NCBI GenBank assembly: GCA_002245135.1
Contig: NGBS01000587.1
Span: 1 to 64,000 of the forward strand
DNA from: Proteromonas lacertae
Taxonomy: Eukaryota > Sar > Bigyra > Opalinata > Proteromonadidae
Direction: 5' to 3'
DNA length: 64,000 nt
The number at the start of each line of letters is the position of its first letter. Within the stretch, counting starts at the first letter, position 1. A program made the position numbers and the translations under genes. Under the pieces are notes generated by a model. The model saw only the letters and a list, made by a program, of their open reading frames with translations, was not told the DNA's origin and did no database searches. This document shows positions 1 to 15,500 of the stretch, piece by piece.

Positions 1-1513
1 GAATATCATATAGCTTCTTAACATTTGGGTAAAAAACTCCATACATATTGTACCATATATTAGTTGATATCTTTTTCGAAAATATATCTGAAGGGCACTT
101 TTTGGAGTATGGTTTTCTTCTTTCAAAATGATATATCTCATTTAATGCTTTCTGATTTAAAATAGGGCTGAATTTAGATAATATATATCTTTATATATTA
201 TCCTTCTCCATGTCTGAAAATTTATGTTTACTGTTTATGTCTAAAAATTCATATAGAGCTAAAATGCTGTAGTTTGCATGTCTAGTCTCTTTTTTTATAA
301 TGTCTTTAATAAGTTCTTTTTCACTTGATGACCTTTTCATTAACTTTCTTTTAATTTTGGTCAATATTCTGAAACCATCATTTAATGTAGATGAATCTTT
401 GCATAATAAGTGTATATTTGTGGAAATATATTTTGCAATCTTGTAGCATTCTTTAATTTCTGGTATATCTTCTTCCTTTAATAATTTTATCTGTAATAAA
501 ATTTCTTTATTGAGTAATATTTTTCTAAATACATCGCTATAGCTTGACCATCTCGTATCACAACCCTTGCGTATTTGGATATTTTTTTGTATAATTGAAT
601 ATATAGTTTCTCTAATCTTTTGATTATTATTTAACTTATGAATAATGTCATTACACATGACTATCACTTTTTTGTATTTCTCTATTTCGAATACTTTTTT
701 ACTGATTAAGTTTAGGATGTGTGCTAAACATCCAAACTTTAATACAGGTCTATTTATTTTTTTCTCTAAAATACTACTTATCTTTTTCATGGTGTAGTTG
801 TTATCACTACTCACAGCAACAATGTTTTTAATATCTAGTTTATACTTCACTAATGTTTGAATTATTAATTCCACTATATTTTCTGATGTTTCTCGTTTAT
901 GTAAATAAATGGATTCCAAAAACGAAATATCACTGCTTTTCTTTATTGCCAAATTAATAACGTTTTCATTGGTTACTGATTTCCAAGCGTCCACAATTAT
1001 ACATATTTTACTGTTATCTACAATTTCCTTTACTATTCTTTCTGCTTCTTCGTTCATTGATGCTTTTATTTTGTTTATTGTTATTGACTTTGTAGTTGGA
1101 TTTAATGCATATATTAGATTTTTAAAGGATTTAGATTGTATGGTTCTGAAAGCTAAGTTATTTTTTATAAGATATTTGGTCACCATTAAGTTTATTGCAC
1201 GTTCATCATATCTCAATTCTGTAAGTTTTGATTGGATTAGCTTTTCACTACATCTAATTTAATAAATATAATAAATATATTTATACTTTTTGTAATGACG
1301 TTTCAAATTAGTGCAATGAGCAATAATCATTGCCTTGCACCTTCTGCATTGAATTCTGTTGTATTTTTCAAGGGGTTTCTTTAACACCACATCTTCATTA
1401 AAGTATCTATACACAGCATCTCTCGTTTTACCCATATACAATTGAAATGCAAAATGATAGCTCGAAATTCTCAAACCATTTTCTAAGTATTCAAATAATT
1501 GCTTGAAATACAT
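1..1513 (-). mobile_element. hAT-superfamily DNA transposon, BED finger plus DUF659-type transposase, 3' end outside window
   Basis: Reading leftwards from 1513, the first exon encodes a BED-type zinc finger (CRRC, then RHYKK followed by a Cys supplied by the next exon). A 30-odd-nt GT-AG intron at about 1218-1250 joins it in frame to the long exon that runs to 191. That exon shows the DUF659/hAT core: a DAW motif, the VSSDNN segment, FGCLAHILNL and the DTRWSS motif typical of hAT RNase-H folds. In the same frame, an in-frame TAA near 191 is followed by further transposase-like sequence (KALNEIYHFERRK) running to position 1, so the copy is interrupted or the stop is the true end. The expected C-terminal dimerisation region lies outside the window. 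Terminal inverted repeats were not seen. Probably inactive. Confidence 0.75.
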
Positions 1514-2215
1514 TAAGTAGTATGCAAAATATACTAAATAGTAATTTTGAAATAGTTTTTCTATTAGTTTATGAAATATATTATGTTATTATCATAACAA
1601 GTACTATTGATTATCAATTAACTGAAAATACCCATTCTATAGCTATACTTCTTAATTATCTATATGATTATGTATAATATACAAAATTATTTATTATATA
1701 AATTACATTTATGTTCAGTGACGTCAATCACCTTGAAATGTACATAATGTATATATATGCATATCAGAATATGATATACAGTATGTATATTCTATATAAT
1801 TAGTATATATGCATAAACATATGATATTATATAATCATAAGAAAAGTAGATGACTATTATGTTATAATACACAATAATATATCCTTTTTAACATATGTTA
1901 GTATATCTAGATGATAATATGGAAAAGTTATAACAAAAAATCAGAAAAAATATACTACAGCATAACACATGCTAATATTACTATGCCCGAGCAGTAAGGG
2001 GCAGGCTTCTTTTCAGCTGAAAAAAAAGGGGCAAAAATAGGGCAAAATTCGAAAAGGACGCCCTTTATCGAACCCAGATTTTATATTTTTAATGAAAAAA
2101 AACATAAATAATATTATATATATATATAACTATAATTCTATATTTCTTAATTTATTTAAATCTCAATAAAACTATACTCTTAAACATTTTTAATTGAAAA
2201 ATCAACAGGAAGAAC
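1514..2215. other. AT-rich intergenic stretch with a GC-richer patch at about 1983-2085
   Basis: No convincing coding exon. Most of it is TATA-type low-complexity sequence. About 1983-2085 stands out in base composition, with CCCGAGCAGTAAGGGGCAGG followed by repeated GGGGC/GGGC blocks in AAAAGGGGCAAAAATAGGGC. This could be a transposon end or a remnant of another element, but no partner copy was seen in the window. Confidence 0.5.
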
Positions 2216-3119
2216 TTAATTTGAAAAATGACTATAATATATCCCATTACTAATAGATGGTTTATTCTCAATACTCTTAATTGCACTTCTACAATCATTT
2301 GAATAGGCTTGATGGTTGATACTTAAACAACTAACATCTTTGCTATTATTATTGTTATTAATCCCAGTTGTACTACTACTACCACTTTCTGTATTACCAT
2401 TTCCACTATCTTTACCAGTTTCTGATCTAGCTGATCTTAATGGAATTCCATTTACTGTCATTTTATTCTTTCTACTTGTTTGTAATGAAGAATGCTTGGA
2501 TCTGGCACTTAATTCTCTTCTACTCATACTTCCACTCTTTATGAAACTTGGATTTAATCTTTTACTATAACCATATCTTTGTCTTAAATGATATAAATAC
2601 ACTTCATTAGTAGCTTGAAAATCACAAGTTAAATAATCACAGTAATATGGGTTTGGTTTATGCTTGACTGCAACACGATAGAACTCTTCCCAACATCTCT
2701 CATGAGGTAATACAATTGTTGAATTTACTCTACTAACTCCATTTATACTACTGTAACTTAAAGTGTCTTTGTTATTATTTTGTCTGTATAATCGGTAAAA
2801 TGATCTTCGTTTGATGATTATATTATAACCTTCATAACTAATGATTTTTTCTATTAACACTATCTTTGATTCGTGAAGTGGTAAAAAGAGATTCTCACTG
2901 TTATTGATTAATTCATAAAATGATGATAATGATATATAATCGTTATTATCTCTTTCTACTATATTAAGCCACTGATTCACAAATTGAATCTTATTGGAAG
3001 CTATTCCTAAAGATCTGAAGAATTTCTTTACTTGAGATTCATTAATAACTCTGTTACTTTTAATATCAATTATGGAAAAGATTACTATAGTTATATATTA
3101 TATTTATTATTATTATACA
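2216..3119 (-). CDS. EF-hand-like protein with Ser/Asn-rich tail, 5' end not resolved
   Basis: The main open exon runs from about 3083 down to 2216. Its upstream part reads SIIDIKSNRVINESQVKKFF, which resembles an EF-hand loop followed by a helix, and a second helical stretch (FYELINNSENLFLPL) follows. The C-terminal third is rich in Ser, Asn, Gly and Thr, including a run of five Asn, and looks disordered. A short GT-AG intron at about 3084-3119 appears to join a further upstream exon that I could not complete, so the start codon is unknown. No enzyme motif is visible. A calcium-sensing regulatory role is only inferred from the weak EF-hand resemblance. Confidence 0.45.
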
Positions 3120-4113
3120 TGGAATGAGTAATTGATTTGAAAAAAATGTGAATATACAAATAAATTCTAAAAAGACACTAATGTCTACTTCTCCATCTAT
3201 TTAATTTTATAACAATAATTTAATTATACCGAAGGGAGCAAAAAATAGAGAAAATAATGGTATCTTTTGTAATCCAAGTGTCTCTAACAATGTATCTGCA
3301 GGTATATATGGCTGTGATTTGTTTTTTGACCACAGATTTAAATAAAAATATTGCCACTCAGAAATCTCGTAATTATTCACTATTATGATATAACAAAATC
3401 AATTTATACGACATAAACAGTCAAACAAAGTTCTACAATCATCGCTGATGTTTACCAACAAATATGAATGAGGACGATTCGTTTTATGAGCTTTAAAATA
3501 CTCTAGTCCATTATTCTACAGCAAATAATAAAATAGGGGAGGTATACGTATATTTCTAATAGCTCTTCCTCCATAAAAATTGAGTAATGATTAATTAAAT
3601 AACCAACCGACACTTTATTCGTTATTGTATTTAATGGAGATGGTGAGTCTAAAAACAGTGAGATCATACTCAACATATACTTATAGTTTTATATAATGTA
3701 ATAAGACTTCATTTTTATAAATATAAATCAATATTCAGAAAAAGTAAGAAAAATAAATAAGTATTAGAGCCACAAAGCTTTTTAATAGCATGTTATATCA
3801 ACAATGAAACAACTGTAACTCATTTTCATTCTGGCGATCTATATTTGATAATGCATCTTTATGAAGGTATTGGTGTTAAGCGTATAAAATAAATAGCACA
3901 ACGATTCTTTTGATTTTTTTTGACATAAACATAATCATTGAGAGAGTTACAGGTTATATAGATTAAACAAATATATTAGCTAAACGGCACTGTGACTGTG
4001 AGTTAGTTTCGATTATTTAATTAGTGTCGTTTAAAAAAGAAAAAAAAAAAAAATAAGATTGAAACCACAAGCCAAGCTATTCAAAAAATATCGTTTTGAT
4101 TAGAAAAGTGTAA
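3120..4113. other. AT-rich intergenic region upstream of the first giant receptor gene
   Basis: No open frame of useful length and no recognisable RNA gene. It may contain missing 5' exons of the minus-strand EF-hand-like gene at its left edge. Near 4021-4060 there is a long A-rich run just before the receptor start, and AATATCGTTTTGA at about 4088 resembles the reverse complement of the recurring GAAACGAATA element described elsewhere in the window. Confidence 0.5.
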
Positions 4114-6487
4114 ATGATAATATATAAGAGGATAAATATATTTCTGATAACATTTGTATTATTAGGAATGGTATATTCAGAGGATATTGGCTTTATATGT
4201 GAAGATCAGACTGATGTTTTAAAGACTGACATTGAAAGTTATATAGCGAAAGAAGGCAAAGGCTATGAATTGAAACCTGAAAATATTAAGATATTATCAA
4301 TACCAATAGATGTTGATTCTTTAAACTCCACATTAACCGAAATTGCCAAGAAGAATATTAGGTACATTTATGCGCATTTACCATCTTTTCCATTGGATAA
4401 GGTGAATATCATAGCTGCATCAAATGGAGTGACAATTTTTGTTCCCCAAAATGATTCAAGTCATCTTTGTCTTGAAAATGTAATATATGGATATGATAGA
4501 TGTCATTCAGCATATAGTTGTATGAATATATACTAATTTATATAATTATTAGATATTGATCATATTAAAGGTAGATATAGAATGAATATAATCATTGGTG
4601 AGAATAATGAATGTAATGTAAAGTTAGTAAAATATGTTTCTCAATTTGGTAGTCAATCATCATATTCATTTCTTGCTGATTATGATAAAGACATTTTAAA
4701 AGCTCATTTAGAAGCTGTTTCTGGTAATATGACATCAACAAATATGACATTGAGTATTGCTATATATAATATGTATGCAATTAATGAAGATATTATGACT
4801 ATATATAAAGATACATTTGACACTTTTGATGATAAGAAGTTGGTTAATTTCGTATTTGATGTTGCTCAACTTACTGCATATCAAGCTTATACTAATATAG
4901 ATGAGACAATAGAATTTGTAGGTGAGGAATTAAACAATGAAACAAGTCTAAAAACTGCATTAGATGATAATTTCGGTGTAGCAAATCATATTAATGGATA
5001 TACTAGTATAGAAATAGAATTGTATATTATAATTATAATTATGAATGTATAGTTATGGATTGTTAGAATTATTATCACAAAAATTGATTGAATTAGAAGG
5101 TGCTTCTGTTGAACAATTAAGATATGCATTATTCAATAAACAAGTAGATGCAAGTGGTTTATTAATAACAATGCTTCCAGATCATCGGGTTATTTCACCA
5201 TTATATTCAGCCTATTATGATAAAGTAACAGATACATCAAATCCAGAATGGAAATATGAAAAATTAGATATAGGAAATACAATGCCAACATCTCAAGTAT
5301 TTGGACAACCACTCAATGTAACTTGTGATTTATTCACATCTAATGATTTTATACCATTAGAAGGCTTCTTTATGGTTTTATCATTCTATGGAGGTAATAA
5401 TCCACGAGGTTATTATGAATCATTTACATTGAATGCTGCATTAGCTGCGATTAAAGATATTAATGATAATGGTGGATTATTAGAACGAGAAATAGTTCCT
5501 ATATTTATTGATGGTGCTTTAAGTGATAATGAATATATTACTTTATTGAATTTATACCATGAACAATTTGATATTTCTATATTCTATATATCATTGCAAA
5601 TAGCTGATGTAATACAAATTGATAAGTGTATATATATATAAACATATTTTATATAATCTAATAGTATTTAATCAGAAAGAAATATGGATTAATATTCAAA
5701 CAACAGGAGGTGAATTCTGTGAAACAAATATTATGACTGGTGCAATTCCTAATTCTGCATATTTTCAAAGATCTGTTTTTACTGTTTTAACAGAATATTC
5801 AAACGTGTTTGTTGTATATAGTAATGATCGACTTGGATTAGATACAAAAACAGCAATTGAAGAAGTTGAAAAATCCATAAAAAATCTGAATATTGTAAAA
5901 ACAGAGTTAATGGTTGGAACTAACGTAGTGAATGGTGAGAATGTATTGAGTAAAATAAATGATGCTTGTAATGAATATGAAAGTATATACATTTATAATA
6001 ATAATATAATGTTATTAGGTTGTATGATTGTTTTAGCTACAGAATTCGTCTATTTAAAACCATTCTATGTTGCTTATTTAAATTCACAAATGAGAAATGC
6101 CACAAGATATCCAATTATGTCATTTGCTTTAAATGAAGTTTTAATTGATGAAATTGTGAAAGAAACAAATAAATCAATGGAAGGTCATTATGTAATGGGT
6201 TATTATTTTGATTCAATCACTGATTCTGATGAAAAGATATATTTCAAACAAAATGTTACATCAATGTATAACGGTTATAACAATTTGAAATTTACATCAC
6301 AAATGGCTTTATCTTATAGTAATATTTATTTAATGAAGAATGCAATTGAATTAGTTTATACCGATAGTTATGATTCATTAAAATCTGTTTTTGGTAATAT
6401 CAAAGTTGTTGGACCAGGAGGTATATTACAATGGACAACTGATGGATTTGCTAGTGGAGCAATTAAACTAGGAATTGTATTAATATA

Positions 6488-6533
<46 letters not shown>

Positions 6534-9500
6534 TTATAGATAAAAAGTGATAATACAATTGGCATTCAAGATTCTTCCACTTATATTGAACCTACTCATG
6601 CATTTATTGATTTATCAAGACAATGTAGTTGGGATAATAGTGTTGAGATAACCAGAGAAATATATAAGATAGTATATCTGAATATATTTAATGATGCTTC
6701 TGATTTATATGCTTATTCCTATAATCAATACTTCAGTTTAGTCATAGCCATAATGAATGATGATTATAATGGCATTAATGGAAGATATTTAAAAGCAGTA
6801 AAGCCATTATTACATAGCATTGAAGAAATGGTTGAATATGTTAAAGAAGTGGGTAATGATCCTGAAGTATTAGCATTTATAGGAACTTCTACCAATGAAG
6901 AAAGAGAAGCAATTCATCCATATTTATTAGAATATAATAAATTATTATTTTCAGTATATGCTGTTGAAGGTGAACAAAGTTTACAGAATGTAATTCAGTT
7001 TGGAAGAATGCCACATCATTATATGAATAAAGTATTTGGCTATCATTATACTAAATATAAAGATTGTGTTGTTGTTGCTGAATATACAAAGTATATTATA
7101 TATTATATTGCTTTAATAGACAAAATGAGAAAATTGTAGATTATATAATGGCATTAGCAGGAGGAATTCAAATATTGAACTGTAAATCTAATTACACTAA
7201 TTCAACAGATGATATTGATGGATTTATAACAAAATTAGATGATGAATATCCAAATGGTGTAGCAATATACAGTTTGCTACATATGAATACAAGATATTTA
7301 TTGAGTGAATTATATGATCATAGTCTTAATAGCAGTAAATATCCAGTAACAATTTTAGATATTGTAGAACCAATGTTAAGCAAGTATTCAGGAGATCCAA
7401 AAGAGATTGAAGGACAATATTTTGTAGTTTCTTTTACCTATTTATATGATAGTGAGAGTAATATTGCTTGGAACAATTTCTTAAGAACTAAATATGGTGA
7501 ACCTTATTATTTATCTGTAGAAGTTTCCTATGCAATGTATTCAGCACTTCGATTCTTAGGAGCAGCAATAGAGAATTCAGGTTCAACAGATTCATCAACA
7601 GTAAGATTGGAGATGTATAGAACAACAATCGATTTACCATTAGGAGCAACAAAAGTAACAAGAAAGAATATGGCTGTTATTGGTTCATTTCTAATGCAAG
7701 TTCTACCTGATAGACAATTTAAAATAACTCTTAGTATTACAGCTTTAATAGATACTACTCAATATTCTGCATTATTGTCAAGTAATGGCAAACAATATGA
7801 ATGTGATTATTCAATAAGTAATGAAACTACTGAATCTGATTTATACAGATATGCATTGTGGATTAAATCTGATTCAGAAAATCTACAATTTATGTTGAGT
7901 TATTATCAAAATGTATTGAATTCAGATGGTGGTAATTCTGGAAGACCATATGTATATATATTATTTTTATTATATTCAAATAGTCTATGATAAAAGTATA
8001 TTGTGATGATGAAGAAGGATTAGAAAAATCATTAAAGGATGATACTATTTCATTTATAATAAGTCAATGTGGAAATTCAACCAATGCATTATATAATGAT
8101 GATTTAAAAGAAAAGGGGAAAGTAATGTTATCTACTCAGAATGAAGATACTGGTATTTGCTATAGTAATATCATTCAAGTCGGTTCATCTCCAGCTCAAA
8201 GAACAATTGCAATGATTCAATATTTAATTGATAGATATTCAACTCAGTTTGTATTATTTCTACCAAAAGGATTTGAAGATACAGCTGAATATAAACTACT
8301 AAAAGATTCAATTGAATCACAAAGTGCTGTTATTGAATATAAGGTTGTAGTTGATGGTAGTGATTTAGATCAAGCTAGTTTGAATCAAACAATTCGTGAT
8401 GGTTTAGCTTCTGTCAAAAGATATATGCCTTCTGGTGGTGTTATATTGAATTATTTAAAGGCAACAGAAGCAGATATTGTATTTCAGAAATATTTTGAAG
8501 TAATGTCAGTATATTATGAAGGAGCAACTGATACAACTGAAATGGCAAAGTCATATCCAATTGTTACTCCATATTTAAGAGTATATCAGGTATTACCATT
8601 ATATCTAAGAAGAGGACATTTGGCTAGAATCTATGGATTTGCCAATGAAGATACTAATCAAAAGATTTATACATTTAATAGAAATATACAAGGAGAAGGT
8701 GTTTTAACAGGTGAAGAAGCTGCAATATTAATGTTGTCTTTTGAAGCATTTATTTCTGTAGTTACAACAAAATCATCAAAATCATTCTTAGAATTAATTC
8801 AAACTATACCTCTATCAACATCATTTGGTGAGTTGAGAGTAGATACTGACAATTATTTATTACATCAAATGTATATAGTAACTACTGAAGGTGATGATGT
8901 TAAGATATTAACTGAATTGTATCAGGAATATCCAGCTAGAACTTACAGACAATGGTTTAATGTTTATTTAAGTTTTGATATATGTAATATCGTCACTTCT
9001 AATTATCATGAAGTAGTTAATCCAATTCCATTATTAATCATGATTCCATTAAATGGAGCTTATACAATGCATGGAACTGACATGGTATTATCATATTTAA
9101 CTACAATTGATTATCTTAATGATAAAGATAGAGTAAATAATAGAATATATTCACCAGTAGTTATAAATACTCAATTTGATTCAGCAGTTGCAATTGAATA
9201 TATAAATTTAGCAAGAAATGTATATAAGACAAGAATGATATTTGGTATTTACAGTTCTGAAATTCGAAGAGATGTTGAAGAAGTGTTAAGGAAAGAAGAA
9301 TTGTTATTATATTATCCAGTTGATTATGAAGGTTTGGAATGTAAAAGAAATATATATTATACTGGTATTCCATTTGGTTCTAAAACAGCATTTGTTCCAA
9401 TAGTAAGTCAAGATTATGGTTCTGCAGTATATATTGTATATACTGATACTTATATGAATCAAAAGATGGCTGCTTCTATTAGAGAGTTATTTGACGAAAG

Positions 9501-12500
9501 AGGTGTAACTGTAGTAAATAGTGTTGAAATACCATTAACAGGATATACAATGAAATCTATTTTGAATATCATAACATCTGAATTTAGTAGTGGTGCAATT
9601 ATATCTTTGTTAGATGGACAAACTACAATTGATTTTATGCAGGAATTATATGATGAAGGTTATACATCTACTACCTATCGTGTTTTTAATATGTATTTAA
9701 GACATATGGATGTGATGAATAACTTGGAGATATTGAATGGACATTATCATTGGCAATCTTTCTATGAAATAGCTGAAGATTTATTTAATGAGACAAATAC
9801 ATTACATAAAATATCCAAAAATACTTATACACATTATAATGAAATATCTGAATTAGTTCCATCATGTGTATTGTCAATGTTATTGAATCATTATGCTGCA
9901 AAGAGTATGAAATGGAATGATAGTGATCCAATTGGTTATTCATTTGATGATTTATTAAATGCTGTTCATAATACTGTTATTGAGGAATATCCACACCTTA
10001 AACCTTCAGTTAGTAATCATATTACATATTCATTTGCTATGTATCAAGTATTAGATAAACAAATAATTAGACTCTATCAATACATAAGTCCAGGTGCAAG
10101 TAATCCATATCAAACTAGGCTTGATTGGGAAGGTTCTTATTACTGTTTATTTAATAATGGATTAGAGATAGAGAAGGAAAGACTTCATACTTATGTTGTT
10201 GGTTTGTTATTCTCAATTAGTGGATCATTGAGAGATTTTGAATATACTGCTGTAGAAGCTTCAATAGCAGTTGTTAATGAAGTTAATAGAAAAGGTGGAA
10301 TTAATGGTAAATATTTGGATTATAAAATATATGATACAGAAAGTACAGCTGAAGGTGGTAGGAAAGCTGCATTAAAGGCAAAAAATGAATGTGTAGATGT
10401 ATTTATTGGATGTTTTTTAAATGGCTGTAGATTAAGTGCAACAGATGCATTAGCACCATATAATAAGACAATTTGGTATCCTGGTATTTATGATGGTCAA
10501 GAATGTAATAGAAGTACTTATTATACTGGATTAATCCCAAATCAATTTATGGATCAAATGACTAGTTATATAACTGGAAAAAACTATAAGCAAATCTTGT
10601 ATTTAGTTGGAGATACAGGTACTTATGCAGCATTTATATACAATATTACTCAAGTCAAAATTGGTAATTCATTCCAGCTGTATAGTACTTATGGTGTTAC
10701 ATCTTTGGAGATTCAAGAGATGGTTGTTGACATAGTGACAAAAATGCCAGAAGGTGGTACAATCATTTCGACATTTTCTGAAGCTGAATTTAGAGTATTT
10801 TTGCCTTCACTAGAATCAAATATATTTCTAGAAAATGCATATCAATTAATAGTATTAAATATTGATTCAACAGTTGTAAATTCAATTGATCATAATGGTG
10901 TTATTGATATAATAATAGTTGGATCATATTTTGATAATTATATCAAAGACAATAATTTCTATCAAGCTGTATTTAATGAAACTGGCAGAACTTATAACAC
11001 TATGTTTGCTGAATCAGCAAGTATTGCTATTAACTTATGGGCTGCTGGTGTTGCTAAATTAAACTTATCCAGAGATGAAAAAATAGATGAAGCTGCATTA
11101 GAAAAAGCATTATTTAATACAGAAGTTGAATCTGGAAGTGGTAAAGTAAAAATGAATACTAACCATCATACATCATTATACGCATTAATGGCAAGATGGG
11201 TTAAGAATACTCATAATCTTGAGATTGTATTTTCACAATCACTATATCAAGATCCAATGGCTTGGAATTGGGATATTCCTGAAACAAATGGTTTAGTTTG
11301 TGATTATAGTAATCCAGATATTGGCGCTAAAAACAAAGTTATTGCTTTGAATATATTAGTTGCAATATCTCAAAGTGGAAATCATAAAGATACTGACACT
11401 GGTTTATCAAGTGTTGTTGAATTAGCCGTTTCAGATATTAATTCAAAAACAGGTGGTTTGTTGAATAAGAAGTTATACTTGACAACAGTTGATATTGCTT
11501 CAAATGATGAAATATGCAAGACAATAATTGAATCAACATTGAAACAAAAGGATTATGAAGTTATATTCACAACAGCATCGAATAAGTGTTTGAATTATAT
11601 TTTGAATTTACCTGAAACACGTTTTATTCCTGTATTCTTTATTGGATTTGCACAAGGTGAAATATGTGTTAAACAAATTATATATTCTTCAAGAGAACCA
11701 AGCATATTAGATAGAGCAATCGATATTTATTTACAATATGATGATGAATTAACAATGAGATATGTTACAGTTGGAAATGATGAGTTCTATTCTGTAGAAG
11801 GAATGAAATATGCTGAGAAATATATTGAATATAGAGGTGGAACTTGTGATAATGATAAAGTAACAAATTTCAAAATTGATAATACTGATTTTAAGAATAT
11901 AGTAACTTATATTAAAAATACATTTCCAAATGGTGTAACAATCTTATTCTTTGGTACAGTATCCAATCATATTGCATTTGATAAAGAATTAGCTAATAAT
12001 GGATTATCTATTGAGAAATACCCAATTATATCATATGCAACAGGTGAAAATATGATTGGAACTGGTGTAAGAGAATTCTTTACATTACAAACATACTTTA
12101 CATCAATCAATACACAAGTTAGTAAAGATTTTGTAGATATGGTATATGCTTATACAAAAGAAACAATCAGTGAATTAATGGAAGATACATTTGCTGTATT
12201 TAACATTTGGGCAGAAAGTGTTACAGCTGTTAGTTCTACAAATAGTACAATCTTAATGCCTGGAATTTATAATCGTCCTTTTAACTCACCTGAAGGAATG
12301 ATTCATATAAATACAAATAATTATTTATCTCATTATTTATTACTTGGTAAATTAAACAAAAATGGTGATGGAATTGATATTTATTACCAATCAAGTGTTC
12401 CAATCACACCAAACCCATATAAGAAGTTTGTGAATGATGGTAATTATATATGTGACTTTACAAAAGAGAATGTTGGATCTAAAAAGAAGGATTTAACTGT

Positions 12501-15500
12501 AACTGTTGGTGTATTTGTTTCACAAGATGGAAAAAACAAAGATACAGAAAGAGCAATGTTTTATGGTATTATGCAAGCAATCAGAGAAATCAATGAAAAT
12601 GGTGGAGTTTTAGGTAGAAAAATACTAGTAGAAACAGCTGATCCTAAATCAATATTAGAGAATTATATTAAACATGCTGAACATTTTGGTGAATTAGATG
12701 AAATTAAAGCTGTTTTTGGTGCTGGTAGATATGAAGATTTGATTTTATTAGCTGATATATTTAGTCAATATAATAAACCCTATTTCTATCCTGGTTTATC
12801 AGCAGGTAATATTTGTAATGGTTATACATTCGTTACTCAATTAACAACCAATCAAATTTCAATTGCCGTTAAGAAATATATTGCTGAGAAGTTTAGTGAT
12901 TATGTTATTATATACAGTGAAAAAGATGACTATTCTGTATTGTTGAGTAAATCAATATATTATACATTATCAGATATGGATGTGAATATATATGGTCCAG
13001 TTGATATGCATAATACAACTGAATTAAATAATATTATTTCAAATATTAAAATAGAAAGTACAGCAATACTTGTAGCTGTAGGTGTAGATGATAATGAAGC
13101 TATATTCAGTTATTTATGTGAAAATGGATTAACTGGTACTACAGGTAATATATATGCAAGTACATTGAATATAAATGTAATTAAGAAGATTGATAGTGTT
13201 TGTATTAAAGGTGCATATACATTTAGTAGTTTTATAAAAGAGATGGGTGAAGAGACTTCTGATAGAATGACATATCAATCATTTTCTAAAAATTTTATTG
13301 ACTTATTAAAGAATTCATATGGTAATTTTGTTGTAGTGACTCCAGCAACTGAAGCTTCATATACAGCTGTTAAATTATGGGCTGAAATTGTACAAAATAC
13401 TTACTCATTTGAAGCTGATCAGATTAGAAATAGTTTATATGGTTATTCATTTTCATCTCCAGCTGGTGCTTTGGAAGTTAATACTAATGGTTTTACTAAT
13501 AGAGTTGTGTATTTAGCTCAAGTTGGTGATAATGATGCATTATCGATTATTGATTATTCAAGTCAACCAGAAGAAGCATTAGCATTTGATACAGCATTCC
13601 CAGAAAATAAAGAAGTTACTTGTGATTTAACAGTAAGTGAAATAAGACAAAATGTTAGTTCAATAAAAGTGATATTCTTGCATGAAGCTAATTTTAATGA
13701 AAGGGAAATACCTGTTTTATTAGAAGAAGATGCAAGAGTGAAAGATTTGAATTATAATAAAGTAAATGGTTATCAAGTTGTACCTGTTTTTATATTTGGT
13801 TCTAGTGAAGCTGAATTTGATGAAAAACTAAAGAAATATGAAAATGACTCGAGTGTTGTTTCATTTATTGGTTGTAGAAGTATAGGATGTAGAAATGCAG
13901 CTTTAAAAATAGCTGAAAAACAAAAGAAATTATTCTTAAATCTAGGTTCAACAGAAGGTAATTATTGTAGTGAAAATATAATTAATTTTGGTACAACTGC
14001 TTATCAAAAGATTTCTATATCAGCAGATTATTGTCATGATAATGGAATAACGAAATTTTACTTTGTTGGTGATAATTCTCAAGAAAGTGAAGCTGAATAT
14101 GAGATGGCAAGTGCTTATGTAAAAGAGAAATATGGTTTTAATATTCGAAGTACTTTAATAGAAATTGATCCAATTACAGAAGATGAAGTTAAAAGAACAA
14201 TTATTAGAGTTACAACAGTGTCTGAAGATGATGAAATAGCAATATTCTTTGCTTTAAAAGATGAAAAGGCCAAAACATTTTTAACATATTTAAAGAATGA
14301 CAATCTCTTATCAAGATCAATGAAATTGATATTTATCAGTTATAGTTATTATGATTATGTTGGATATGATTTATCGTCATTTGATAGTAGTTATGTAGCA
14401 ATTAGTTTCCACCCAATTCTCACAAGTTCATTAGCTCAATCATTCATATCAGATACACAAAAGAATATTGGTTATAATCAGGAAATCACTGAAGAAATAG
14501 AAAGTGTAAAAATAGCAATCGATTTATGGAAAACAGCAATGGCTAGTAGTTACACTGATTCTAGTCAAAATATTCCTCCATTGAATTATATAAGTATAAA
14601 TATGATTGGTCAAGATATATCAATTCCAAGTGGAACATTAAAAATAGAAACAAATGGTTATGCAATTCGAAGTGTTTATTTATTAGAAATCAATCAGAAT
14701 GGTGAATTAAACCAATTATATCCATACAGAGGTGGTGCTACAATCAATAAAGAAGCTAGACCATATGTAAATTTACCTTCAAAATGTAAATTTGGTAAAA
14801 GTGATCAATATTTTGAATATTCAGTTGTGTTAGAAGCATTATACTTTGTATTTATGGGTATTGCTTCTGTTTGTAGTGTTGCATCCTTAATATTTACAAT
14901 TACTCATCAAAATCAAAGAATTATTAGAGCTTTTGGTAGAGCTTATTCTTATACAATGGCTGTAGTTTTATTAGCTTGTTCATTGTCAGCTATTCCAATG
15001 GGTTTACCTCCTTCAGATAGTAATAACATCTGTATGGCAAGACCAATAGCTTTAGCAATCTGTGTAAAAGCATTATTAGGTGTATTATTGTCTAAATCAA
15101 CAAAGATTTATAATCGTACAAAACGAAAGGCTAATATGGAATTGGCAAAGACAAGAATATCGTTAATTAGAGTGTTTAGCTTTATGTTTTCATTTGTATT
15201 AGTTGAAATAGTGATTGTAGTTTTATGGGATTTAATTGATCCGAATGAGTATCAAGAAACATACAGTCAGAAATATAGTACATACTTTGAAGATATTTAC
15301 ATTAGAGAATGTTCAACTTCCACTGCTTTTACTGTAATTGAATTAGTTACAGATGGATTAATATGTGTTTATTTCTTAGTGATTAGTTTCAAATCAAGAA
15401 ATTCTGCAAATAGATTTAACGATTCAATCGGTTTGTTTATTTCATCCTGTTTATTAACAGTATTAGGAGCAGTGTTAGTTGTATTAGATTTCAATATCAG

